Shown: positions 51,358-59,280 of the stretch, one piece after another
Numbering within the stretch: position 1 is the stretch's first letter
How the letters are laid out: each line of letters starts with the position of its first letter
NCBI RefSeq assembly: GCF_021271205.1
Contig: NZ_JAIWKS010000012.1
Location: 1 to 64,000 of the forward strand
Source: Pseudomonas uvaldensis
GTDB taxonomy: Bacteria > Pseudomonadota > Gammaproteobacteria > Pseudomonadales > Pseudomonadaceae
Reading direction: 5' to 3'
Length of the DNA stretch: 64,000 nucleotides
The notes under the pieces: generated by a model
Databases searched by the model: none
The model's input: the letters and a program-made list of their open reading frames with translations, nothing else
Told to the model about the DNA's origin: nothing
Position numbers and translations under genes: made by a program

Positions 51358-51445
51358 GGGGGATTCCCTTTTAGGGCCGGTGATGGCCGTGGTTCAAGGC
51401 GTTGGCGCGAGGCGGGAAAAATGCAATGAGCAGGGCGGTCATGGT

Positions 51446-52321
51446 TCACATATCCCGCGCCACGCGGAACCCCAGCCAATCGCCCCGTGCATCGGGATAG
51501 ACCGCGTTGCGATTGCCCGAGCGAGAGAACACCGGCGCTTCGCCCCAGTCATTGCCCCGGATGCGCCGCGCCTTGCAGTCGCCGCTGAGCCAGGCGCTGC
51601 CGTCGCTCGGGGCGCCGTCGTAGTTGGGGTTGTAGCAGTCAGCCGTCCATTCGTAGACGTTGCCGTGCATGTCGTACACCCCGAAAGCGTTAGGCGCGAA
51701 GCGCCCGGCGGGGGACGTGAAGTTGTAGCCGTCGCCCGCGCCGTAGGTATTGGCGTGCTGGGCGATGCTGTAATCCTTGCCGTCATCGAAGGGGAAGGGG
51801 AACGGGCCGGTGCTGCCGCCGCGGGCCGCGTATTCACGCAACGACTCGCTGACCAGGCGGTATTGTTTCCCGGTCTTTTTCGACAACCACGCCACGTAGG
51901 CAGTAGCTTCGTCGAAATTCATGCACACCGCCGGGTGCATGTCGGTGTACTGCTTGCCCGGGTCGCTGCCCTGGTAGTCGGGAACGCCGGCCTTGCAGGC
52001 ACGGCCGGGGCGCTTGTCGGCGTCGGGCATCGTGTAGCGGGTGTCCTTGAGGTAGGCGAACCATTCGCCTTTGAGCACCTGGAAGCGGCTGATGGCCACG
52101 GGCCTGGCGAATGTCACCGGGTGCATCGGTCCTTCATCGGGCTCGCGGCCGACTTCGTCGTCCGGGGTGCCCATGGTGAAGGTGCCACTGGGCAGCACCA
52201 CCATTTGCGGGCAGTCCTTGCAGTCTCGGAATACCTGGCCCGGTTGTGACGCCTGGGCACCGGAGGGCAGCAGGGCGGTGAGTGTCAGTGCCGGGAGTAA
52301 CTTCAGCGAAAAACTGTTCAT
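51446..52321 (-). CDS. pvdO: PvdO, periplasmic FGE-like maturation protein
   Basis: A 291-residue protein with a signal peptide (cleavage near AQASQ, residues 23-25) and a formylglycine-generating-enzyme/sulfatase-modifying-factor fold: GTFTMGTPDDEVGREPDEGP near the N-terminus, then MHGNVYEWTADCY and WLGFRVARD at the end. PvdO is needed for the last oxidation of dihydropyoverdine to the fluorescent chromophore in the periplasm. It sits 33 bases after pvdN and 88 bases before pvdE. Confidence 0.92.
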   Translation of the reverse strand: MNSFSLKLLPALTLTALLPSGAQASQPGQVFRDCKDCPQMVVLPSGTFTMGTPDDEVGREPDEGPMHPVTFARPVAISRFQVLKGEWFAYLKDTRYTMPDADKRPGRACKAGVPDYQGSDPGKQYTDMHPAVCMNFDEATAYVAWLSKKTGKQYRLVSESLREYAARGGSTGPFPFPFDDGKDYSIAQHANTYGAGDGYNFTSPAGRFAPNAFGVYDMHGNVYEWTADCYNPNYDGAPSDGSAWLSGDCKARRIRGNDWGEAPVFSRSGNRNAVYPDARGDWLGFRVARDM

Positions 52322-52354
52322 CCATCTCTCTCGATTAGATCAAAAAGGTTCGGT

Positions 52355-53635
52355 TCAGAGCGTCTTGCTCAGCAGCCCCATGAAGTGATCGATCTCGGCT
52401 TCGGTATTGAGTAGCCCAGGCGCGGTGCGGACCACTGGGCCGGCGTCGCGATGCACCGCGTCGGCGATCACCCGGTTTTTCATCAGGTAGCCGGCGATCT
52501 CGTCGCTCTCGCGGCCCTTGACCCGGAAGAAGGTGAAACCGGCGGACAGCTCCGGGCTCAGAGGCGTGACCAGTTCGATTTGCGGCTTCGCAAGCAGTTG
52601 CTTTTTCAGGTAGGTGTTGAGGGCATGGATGCGCGCCTGCACCTCGGCCTTGCCCAGTTGCAGGTGCAGCTTGAAGGCTTCGTCCGCGGCCCAGCGATGC
52701 TCGAAGGCGTGGAAGCCCCCCGGCGTCATGACGGTGGAAAATGCCGTGGCTTCGGAGAACGTTGGAATGATCGGTGTGACGTACCTGAGCTCTTCGCTGC
52801 GGCTGCACACCAGGCCCGTACCCCGTGGACCGAACATCCACTTATGGGTGCCGGCGATGAAGAAATCGCAGTTCATGGCCGGGAAATCGAGGTCCTCGAC
52901 GCCGAAGCCATGGACGCCGTCCACCACGTAGATGAGGCGTTGTGCATCGCTGCGGCCTTGATTGTGCTTGTCTACCAGAGCGCCGATCTTGTCGATGGGC
53001 AGCTTGACGCCGCTGCCCGAATGCACCCAGGTCATGCCCAGTACGCGGGTGTGCGGACGAATATTGCGGTCGATGGTCGCGAGGATTTGCGCCTCGCTGG
53101 CGTTGTGGGCGCTTTCGAACAGCTTGATCTTGCGCACCTGCGTGCCGTCCCGCTGATTGCGCAGGCCGAGGATGGTGTGGGTGGAATAGTGTTCGTGAGC
53201 GGTGGTGAGGATCTCCTGATCGGCGTTCACCTGAACGCCGCCGTAGATCATCGCCAGGCCCTCGGTGGTGCTGCCGGTGAGGGCGATCTGTTTCGGGCTC
53301 GCTTGCAGATAGCGTCCGGCCCAGGTCCGCACGTTCTCCTCGCGTTCCTCGGTGACGCCCAGGTCCCAGTCCATCAACAGGCCGGGGTTCTTATCCAGGG
53401 CGGCGCGGTGTTTTTCGATGGCTTCGCGCACCGGGCGGGGGTGGGTGGTGACCAGAAAGTTGGAGAAATGCAGGTAGTCCGGGTCCTGGTCGAACAAGGC
53501 GCGCAGTTGTGCCCATTTGTCTCGGGGCAACCGTGGCAGAGCGTCGGCACTCGCGGGCGCGGGAAGGCTGGCGACCAGTGGCAGGCCGGCGGCGAGAATC
53601 CCGGCCTGTTTCAGGAAAGTGCGGCGTTCATTCAT
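52355..53635 (-). CDS. pvdN: PvdN, Tat-exported PLP aminotransferase-class V protein
   Basis: A 426-residue PLP enzyme. A twin-arginine signal (ERRTFLKQAG) begins the protein, so it is exported folded. The PLP-binding lysine is K265 in GTHKW, and the VVDGVHGFG segment holds the Asp that contacts the pyridine nitrogen. PvdN modifies the glutamate side chain at the chromophore, giving the succinamide form in characterised strains. The ATG at 53635 overlaps the pvdM stop by four bases, indicating coupling. The longer in-frame sequence upstream lies within pvdM and is not part of this gene. Confidence 0.93.
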   Translation of the reverse strand: MNERRTFLKQAGILAAGLPLVASLPAPASADALPRLPRDKWAQLRALFDQDPDYLHFSNFLVTTHPRPVREAIEKHRAALDKNPGLLMDWDLGVTEEREENVRTWAGRYLQASPKQIALTGSTTEGLAMIYGGVQVNADQEILTTAHEHYSTHTILGLRNQRDGTQVRKIKLFESAHNASEAQILATIDRNIRPHTRVLGMTWVHSGSGVKLPIDKIGALVDKHNQGRSDAQRLIYVVDGVHGFGVEDLDFPAMNCDFFIAGTHKWMFGPRGTGLVCSRSEELRYVTPIIPTFSEATAFSTVMTPGGFHAFEHRWAADEAFKLHLQLGKAEVQARIHALNTYLKKQLLAKPQIELVTPLSPELSAGFTFFRVKGRESDEIAGYLMKNRVIADAVHRDAGPVVRTAPGLLNTEAEIDHFMGLLSKTL

Positions 53636-55002
53636 GGCTGTACGGCCTTCTGGTTCGAGGTCACGGCTGGCCGGGCGGCTTTCTGCACCTGGTCCCAGAC
53701 CCGCAGGAAGTTGCCGCCCCACAGCTTGGCGATGTCGGCTTCGGAGTAGCCGCGGGTGATCAGTTCGGCGGTGACGTTGCGGATGTCGCCCACGTCCTCC
53801 CAGCCTTTCACGCCGCCGCCTTCGTTGAAGTCCGAGCTGATGCCGACATGGTCGATGCCGATCTTGCGCACGGCATAGTCGATGGCATCGCCCAGGTCCT
53901 TGAGGCTGGCCTTGGGTTCTTCCTCCAGGATGCCGTAGAGCTGGGCGGCGTATTCGCCAAACCGCTGTTCCGGCCAGGCGGCGATGATCGGGTCGCCTGG
54001 CATCAGCGCCATCGCCAGGTTGGGCAATGGCGGCAAATCGAAGCGCGCGCGCAGGGCGTTGAGTTTGTCCTGGGTTTTTTGCGTCAGTGGGCGCAGGTAT
54101 TGGGAGAAGCCAACGATCTGCACCACCCCGCCGCTGGCCTTGATCAGTTGCATTTCCTTGTCGCTGAGGTTGCGTGGGATGTCCACCATCGCCCGTGGCG
54201 CCGAATGGGAGGCCACCAGCGGTGTGCGGCTCAGCTGCGCGACTTGTTCCAGGGCCTGGGTCGACATCTGCGAGACGTCGATGATCACGCCCAGGTCGTT
54301 CAGGCGGCCCACGGCTTGCTTGCCGATGTCGGAAAGACCGCCCAGGGCGTCGGCGGAATCGTTGAAAAAGGGCAGCGGCCGCGAAGAGTCGGCCCAATCG
54401 TTGTTGCCGATGTAGCTGAAGCCGAACATGCGCATGCCCCGCGCCGTCCACAGGTCCAGCAGGTTCAGGTCGTGGCCCAGGGGATAGGCATTGAGCATGC
54501 TGATAAAAATCGCGAACTTGCCTTCGCCGTGCAGGCGCCGGAAATCGTCCGGGGTGTAGGCGATGGCGACCTCGTTGGGGAAGTCGCGGACCATGCCGGT
54601 GATGATCTTGTAGCGCACCTCCTGCTGGTTGCGCGCTTCTTCGACGAAACCGGCAGTGGGCCTGTGGGGGGCGTTGGGGCCGTTCCACAGTTCCGGCCAG
54701 CCGAAGATGGTCAGGGCCGCGCCGGACAGGTGCCCGCGGTTGGCTTTCACCAGGTCGAACTGACCCTTGCCGTCCTTGTCGGCTTCGTTGCCGGCGGTGC
54801 CGAAATCCAGCGGCACGGTGATGTGGCTGTCGAAGGAAAGCAGGCGTTCGTGCAGCTCCCGGGCTTGCTTCATGACCTTGACCGGGTAGCCGGGGTTGTC
54901 CCGCCACCAGTGGTCCCAGGCCGCGAGGCCGCCACCGACCACCAGCGCCAGGGCCAGGGGCACACCGGTGAAAAGAGCCTTTTTCGAACGTCGTGTTGTC
55001 AT
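53632..55002 (-). CDS. pvdM: PvdM, periplasmic dipeptidase-like protein
   Basis: A 456-residue renal-dipeptidase (M19) family protein with an N-terminal hydrophobic export or anchor segment (residues ~10-29). The metal-site region FDSHITV near residue 58, AYTPDDF, and SHSAPRAM near the middle fit the family. In pyoverdine synthesis PvdM acts in the periplasm, where it is needed for oxidation of ferribactin by PvdP rather than for ordinary peptide cleavage. It is the first gene of the pvdM-N-O-E-NRPS4 operon, with a consensus PvdS box 63 bases before its start. Confidence 0.92.
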   Translation of the reverse strand: MTTRRSKKALFTGVPLALALVVGGGLAAWDHWWRDNPGYPVKVMKQARELHERLLSFDSHITVPLDFGTAGNEADKDGKGQFDLVKANRGHLSGAALTIFGWPELWNGPNAPHRPTAGFVEEARNQQEVRYKIITGMVRDFPNEVAIAYTPDDFRRLHGEGKFAIFISMLNAYPLGHDLNLLDLWTARGMRMFGFSYIGNNDWADSSRPLPFFNDSADALGGLSDIGKQAVGRLNDLGVIIDVSQMSTQALEQVAQLSRTPLVASHSAPRAMVDIPRNLSDKEMQLIKASGGVVQIVGFSQYLRPLTQKTQDKLNALRARFDLPPLPNLAMALMPGDPIIAAWPEQRFGEYAAQLYGILEEEPKASLKDLGDAIDYAVRKIGIDHVGISSDFNEGGGVKGWEDVGDIRNVTAELITRGYSEADIAKLWGGNFLRVWDQVQKAARPAVTSNQKAVQP

Positions 55003-55064
55003 TGCCGATCTCGATCTGGTTCGCCTTGGAAGGACAGGCGCGGGGCCTTTGCTATCTGGGGAGG

Positions 55065-55088
55065 ACGAGTGGTTGGCGGGGAAATTTA
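55065..55088 (-). promoter_or_regulatory. PvdS-type promoter of pvdM-N-O-E-NRPS4
   Basis: Exact TAAAT-N16-CGT on the minus strand. It faces away from the pvdP box 30 bases further on, forming a divergent iron-starvation promoter pair. Confidence 0.88.
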
Positions 55089-55118
55089 GGTGGCCGGTGA
55101 GTCCCCCTGCAGTGTTCT

Positions 55119-55142
55119 TAAATTTGCCGGCCCACCCATCGT
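55119..55142 (+). promoter_or_regulatory. PvdS-type promoter of pvdP
   Basis: Exact TAAAT-N16-CGT on the plus strand, with CGT 47 bases before the pvdP start. Confidence 0.88.
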
Positions 55143-55189
55143 CCTAGCTTGGATAAAGCCCACCCCAGGGCCCGAACACAGGTAAGGCA

Positions 55190-56806
55190 ATGACGATTTC
55201 TCGACGATGGTTCATGGCAGGCCTGGCGCTGACCGGTGCCGCCGTGCCTGCGGTTTATTACGGGCATCGCGAACTGACCCGGCCGGACCCCACCATCACC
55301 CCCGGCGAGGCTTCATTCGATGTGGCGGACGTGGCGGGCCAGCGTCGCGCCGACAAGCTGCGCGGTATCTGGACGATCCGTTTCACCGGGCGCGACGGCG
55401 GCGTCGATGGTCTGCCGAGCGACGGGCTGCAGCTGTTTCTCGACATCGCCCACAAGGGCCGTGGGGTGGTGGGTTGCCTGGATACCGCCGAACGCTTGCG
55501 TACGGGCGACGAGCCTCGTTACCGGGTGCTGGGCGACCTGGCCGGCGACGACCCCAGGCAGTTGAGTTGGCGACTTACCAGTGCCGAGCATGAAGCACCG
55601 GACTATGAATTCATCATGACCCTGGACGAGGTCTGGGCCGGCTTCGGCAATGCCGGTCGCGCCACGCTCAGCGGTCGCGTGTCGCGACTGGACCGGTCGG
55701 CGGCCCTGCCGGAACTCGACAATCAATTCATCGCCCTCAAGCAAGCGTTTCCCGAGGCCCGCGAACGCACGCCGCTGAGCCCCGCACTGCTGGCCTGGCT
55801 GGTGTCGCCCGAACATCGGTTGTTCCACCAGCTCTGGCACGCCTCGCGGGACAAGTGGCACACTCTGGACGAAGACAAACGCAACGCCCTGCGCGGTCTT
55901 GGCTGGCAGCCCGGCCCGCGCGACCAGGAACGTGACGCCCGTGGCCCACGCAAGGACCGTAACGGCTCTGGCATCGACTTCTTTTTCATGCACCGGCACA
56001 TGCTGAGGACGGCTCGTGCGTTCCAGCCGCTGCCGTCCTGGCAGCGCTTTCCCTTGCCACAGCCGGAGCTTGACCGTGATCGCCTGGGTTTCGCCCGGTA
56101 TTTCGACAACCTCGACGGTACGGCACTGCCGCCTACCTGGCTGGCCGCCGGTGACGAGCAATACGCCCAATGGGTGAGCGACATCAAGACCGCGGAGACC
56201 TACCACAGCAACTTCCTGGTCTGGGAGTCGCGTTACCGGGATCCGCGTTACCTGTCGAAACTGACCCTGGGTCAGTTCGGTTCGGAGGTGGAGCTGGGCC
56301 TGCACGATTGGCTGCACATGCGCTGGGCCTCGGTGCCTCGGGACCCGTCCAACGGCCACCCGGTGCCGTTCGCCCGCGATCAGGCCGACTTCGCCCAGCG
56401 TTGGTTTGCAGTGGAAAACGACTTCCTCGGCGATCCGTTCTCCTCCCACGTGAACCCGGTATTCTGGGCGTTCCATGGCTGGATCGACGACCGTATCGAA
56501 GACTGGTTCCGGGCGCACGAGCGTTTCCACCCAGGCGAAGTGAGCCGGTTGGACGTCAACGGCGTGCCCTGGTTCGCCCCAGGCCGTTGGGTGGAAATCG
56601 CCGACCCCTGGCTGGGCCCGGACACCCATGGCTGCAGTACCACGCCTGGGTTGCAGGTTGGCCGCTCGGTAGAGATGGACCCGGAAACCATGAAACTGGC
56701 CCTGCGCATCACCTTCGGCAGCGATGACAAAAAGCTTTCCAAACTGTTCCGTCGGGTGCCGCAACGGCCTTGGTATGCGCGCAATCTCAAGGCCAGACCT
56801 GTGTAG
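55190..56806 (+). CDS. pvdP: PvdP, Tat-exported copper tyrosinase
   Basis: A 538-residue enzyme. A twin-arginine signal (SRRWFMAG) opens the protein. An N-terminal beta-barrel domain (about residues 45-185) is followed by a tyrosinase domain with His-rich copper-site segments: HASRDKWH, FMHRHML, and HVNPVFWAFHGWIDDRIEDW. PvdP oxidises the ferribactin D-Tyr ring to build the dihydroxyquinoline chromophore in the periplasm. It has its own PvdS box and is divergent from pvdM. Confidence 0.93.
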   Translation: MTISRRWFMAGLALTGAAVPAVYYGHRELTRPDPTITPGEASFDVADVAGQRRADKLRGIWTIRFTGRDGGVDGLPSDGLQLFLDIAHKGRGVVGCLDTAERLRTGDEPRYRVLGDLAGDDPRQLSWRLTSAEHEAPDYEFIMTLDEVWAGFGNAGRATLSGRVSRLDRSAALPELDNQFIALKQAFPEARERTPLSPALLAWLVSPEHRLFHQLWHASRDKWHTLDEDKRNALRGLGWQPGPRDQERDARGPRKDRNGSGIDFFFMHRHMLRTARAFQPLPSWQRFPLPQPELDRDRLGFARYFDNLDGTALPPTWLAAGDEQYAQWVSDIKTAETYHSNFLVWESRYRDPRYLSKLTLGQFGSEVELGLHDWLHMRWASVPRDPSNGHPVPFARDQADFAQRWFAVENDFLGDPFSSHVNPVFWAFHGWIDDRIEDWFRAHERFHPGEVSRLDVNGVPWFAPGRWVEIADPWLGPDTHGCSTTPGLQVGRSVEMDPETMKLALRITFGSDDKKLSKLFRRVPQRPWYARNLKARPV

Positions 56807-56909
56807 TGCCTGGGCGAGGAGACCTGTTAGTTCTTACAGCAGACAGCCTCGTCCTCTCGGCATAGAGTGCCTGCACTGTCATCGGATCATCTGCGAAAGG
56901 AGGCTTCGA

Positions 56910-57215
56910 ATGGAAACCAGCAAAGGCATCCTGATTACCTTGACCGAGAAAAACGGGTCGACTTTCGGGGCGGTGGAGATTGATTTCGTGACCCGCATGA
57001 CGGGGTTCATCGATGACGACCCGGACACTGAGTTCATCGACTCGATTGTGTCCGCCTACGGCGTCCGGGTGACCAGGACAAACCCGCAAGGTCCCCTCGA
57101 CAAGGTTTCGGTACATGGAGACATGGACGGGGATAACGACGTGGACGCAGCCGACAGTCAGGCGCTGATCGATCTCGCCATCGCCGCAACCAGGGTGCCC
57201 GAACCGGCAGGATAA
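56910..57215 (+). CDS. Small protein with one dockerin/EF-hand-like calcium loop
   Basis: A 101-residue acidic protein of unknown function. A perfect AAGGAGG site precedes the ATG at 56910, so it is very likely translated. The first ~65 residues form a beta-rich unit I do not recognise. Residues ~73-90 read GDMDGDNDVDAADSQALIDL, one type I dockerin-like repeat with Asp at calcium-ligand spacing. Only one repeat is present, whereas true dockerins have two. There is no signal peptide. It sits 100 bases after pvdP on the same strand, with no clear terminator or PvdS box between, so a link to pyoverdine is possible but unproven. Confidence 0.7.
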   Translation: METSKGILITLTEKNGSTFGAVEIDFVTRMTGFIDDDPDTEFIDSIVSAYGVRVTRTNPQGPLDKVSVHGDMDGDNDVDAADSQALIDLAIAATRVPEPAG

Positions 57216-57254
57216 ACCCAGGCCACAGTGCCCGCGGTCCGTCAGATACACCGC

Positions 57255-57403
57255 CATCGCGGGCAAGCCCAGCTCCCACAATGACCGCAGCTTGTCAGAT
57301 ACACCGCGACCCCCTGTGGGAGCGAGCCTGCTCGCGAAAGCGGCGGCACATCCAGCATCACCGGTTCAGGTAGACCGAATCGCGAGCAGGGCTCGCTCCC
57401 ACA
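57255..57403. repeat. REP elements, mixed types
   Basis: Three REP arms: GCGGGCAAGCCCAGCTCCCACA (ending near 57281), TGTGGGAGCGAGCCTGCTCGCGA (from 57315), and its inverted partner near 57379-57403. A 14-bp direct repeat GTCAGATACACCGC (57241-57254 and 57295-57308) flanks the first, which suggests REP-unit duplication. Confidence 0.8.
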
Positions 57404-57453
57404 AAAATGTGGCTCTTTCATATTGGGGGGGCTTGATAGGACTTTGCTCAGGA

Positions 57454-57558
57454 CTACGGCCGTTCGGCGATATCCAGGGCACGGTTCGCCAGCAGTTCGC
57501 CCAACTCGACCATCTGCTGGACATGGTGCAGCTCCTGGTTATTCACGTGGGCTGACAT
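57454..57558 (-). pseudogene. Remnant of a DUF6124 gene
   Basis: A 34-codon frame from an ATG at 57558 ending HVQQMVELGELLANRALDIAERP. This matches the C-terminal block of DUF6124 proteins (compare QQLIELGTLLANRALD in the intact gene at 7173). Two stop codons lie just upstream in the same frame, and the family's N-terminal two thirds are absent. It lies between REP elements. A decayed fragment is the simplest reading; a real micro-protein is less likely. Confidence 0.6.
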
Positions 57559-57750
57559 TCATCACTTGCAGATCCGATCGCTGAAATCAGCAACCCGGAA
57601 ACAGTAAAAGCCACGAGCCAGGCGCACAAGCCGGCGGATTCTGGCGCAGTTGTAGGTAATGACGCAAGGCGATGTAGCCTCGCTCGGGAGTCCTACGTTG
57701 CAGCCTCAACAAGACTGAAATCGACATCGTTGTGCCATGAGACGTTTGTC

Positions 57751-57839
57751 TGTGGGAGCAAGGCTTGCCCGCGATGAGAGCGACGCGTTTTTCAAGGAAG
57801 ACCGAGTGGCCTTGATCGCGGGCAAGCCTTGCTCCCACA
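57751..57839. repeat. Inverted REP pair
   Basis: Perfect 25-bp inverted arms (57751-57775 and 57815-57839) with 39 bases between, the same sequence type as at 7561-7702. It lies just beyond the stop of opmQ and may end that transcript. Confidence 0.85.
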
Positions 57840-57875
57840 GTTAAATCCTCGCCACAAAGGTGCTCGGCTCGGGCG

Positions 57876-59270
57876 CTAACGCACCCGCCAACCCCCACCC
57901 AATGCCTTGTACAACGCCACGCTCGCCTGCACCCGCGCCAATCGCAATTGCACGTTCATGTCCTGAGCGGCGTAGAGCGTACGTTGGGTTTCCAGCACGG
58001 TGAGCAGGTCTTCGGCCCCGGCCTGATAGCGGCTTTGTGCGATGTCGAAGGCGTTCTGGGCTTGCTGTAGTTCTTCGGTTTGCCACTGCCGTTGCTGGTC
58101 GAGTCCGTGCACGGTGTTCAGGGCTTTCTCGACGTCGGCGAAGCCGTTGATGATGGCGCCCCGGTAGAGTTCCAGCAGTTCTTCCTGGCGAGCGCTGGCC
58201 TTGTCTCGTTCGGCCTTGAGGCGGCCGTTGTTGAAGATTGGCGTGACCAGGCCGGCGCTGAGGTTGTAGACGTTGTTGCGCAGCAGTTGGTCGGCGATGT
58301 CGGCGCCGGTGGCCAGGCCCAGGCCCAGGGTCACGGAAGGCAGCATCGCGGCCCGGGCGACGATGATGTCAGCCTGGGCCGCCGCGAGGCGTGCTTCGGC
58401 GGCGGCGATGTCCGGCCGCCGGCGCAGCAGGTCGCTGGGCACGCCGGCGTCGATGGACGGCCAGTGCAAGCGGTCGAACGGTTCATCGTCGAGCCTGACC
58501 GCTTGCACCGGCTGCCCCAGCAACGTCGCCAGGGTGATCAGCGCCTCTTGGGCCTGCTGCTGCACTTGCGGCAACCGGCGTTGCTGGGCTGCCACCAGGC
58601 TTTTTTGCTGGGACAGCTCCAGGGCCGTGGCGCTGCCGGCGTCGTAGCGGGTCTGCACCAGATCGAGTACATGTCGGGCGTTGGCGAGGTTCAGCTCGGC
58701 GATGCGCTGTTGTTCGCGTAAGGACAGCGCCTGGGTGTAACTGTTGGCGACGCCGCTGAGCAGGGTCAGTTCCACGGTCGCCCGGTCGAACCGGCTGGCC
58801 GACAGGCTGCTCGTCGCACTGTCCCGGGCCGCTCGTTTGCCACCCCAGAAATCCACCTCGTAGCTGGCGCTGAGGTGGGCATCGTAGTAATCGATGGTGC
58901 GGTTGTTCCGATCCACATCCAATTGGCTGTAACCCTTGCCGCGAAGCAGCTCCTGGCGGTTGCCGTTGAGCCCGGCCGTGATCTCGGGCAGCAGCGGGGC
59001 GCCGGCGATCACTGCGCTGGCCTGCGCCTGACGAACCCTTGCCGTGGCGGCCGCCAGGTCGTGGCTGTCCAGGCGTGCCTGTTCGATCAGCCGGTTCAAT
59101 TGTGGGCTGCCGAAGTGCGTCCACCAGAGTGAGTTGTCAGCCTGGGTGCCTGACGTGTCGGGGTTCTGCCAGGTCAGTGGCGGCTGGATGCCGCTTTCCG
59201 GCGTCGGCATCGGAGTGCCGCAGGCCGCCAACAACAGGCCGGCAGCCAAAAGGGTCAGGTGCGCTTTCAT
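57876..59270 (-). CDS. opmQ: OpmQ, outer-membrane efflux lipoprotein
   Basis: A 464-residue TolC-like outer-membrane factor of the NodT/RND lipoprotein type. The lipobox LLAAC puts the acylated Cys at residue 17. Two repeats of the outer membrane efflux domain follow, with the usual FGSPQLNRLIEQA start and YEVDFWGGKR motif, and DLLRRRPDIAAAEARLAAA in the second half. With PvdR and PvdT it forms the tripartite pump that secretes and recycles pyoverdine. It begins 10 bases after the pvdT stop. Confidence 0.92.
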   Translation of the reverse strand: MKAHLTLLAAGLLLAACGTPMPTPESGIQPPLTWQNPDTSGTQADNSLWWTHFGSPQLNRLIEQARLDSHDLAAATARVRQAQASAVIAGAPLLPEITAGLNGNRQELLRGKGYSQLDVDRNNRTIDYYDAHLSASYEVDFWGGKRAARDSATSSLSASRFDRATVELTLLSGVANSYTQALSLREQQRIAELNLANARHVLDLVQTRYDAGSATALELSQQKSLVAAQQRRLPQVQQQAQEALITLATLLGQPVQAVRLDDEPFDRLHWPSIDAGVPSDLLRRRPDIAAAEARLAAAQADIIVARAAMLPSVTLGLGLATGADIADQLLRNNVYNLSAGLVTPIFNNGRLKAERDKASARQEELLELYRGAIINGFADVEKALNTVHGLDQQRQWQTEELQQAQNAFDIAQSRYQAGAEDLLTVLETQRTLYAAQDMNVQLRLARVQASVALYKALGGGWRVR

Positions 59271-59280
59271 AGGTTGGGAT

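Noticed and set aside
53636..54907. A long N-terminal extension in frame with pvdN
   Set aside because: It lies inside pvdM in another frame, and the twin-arginine signal that should begin PvdN starts at 53635.
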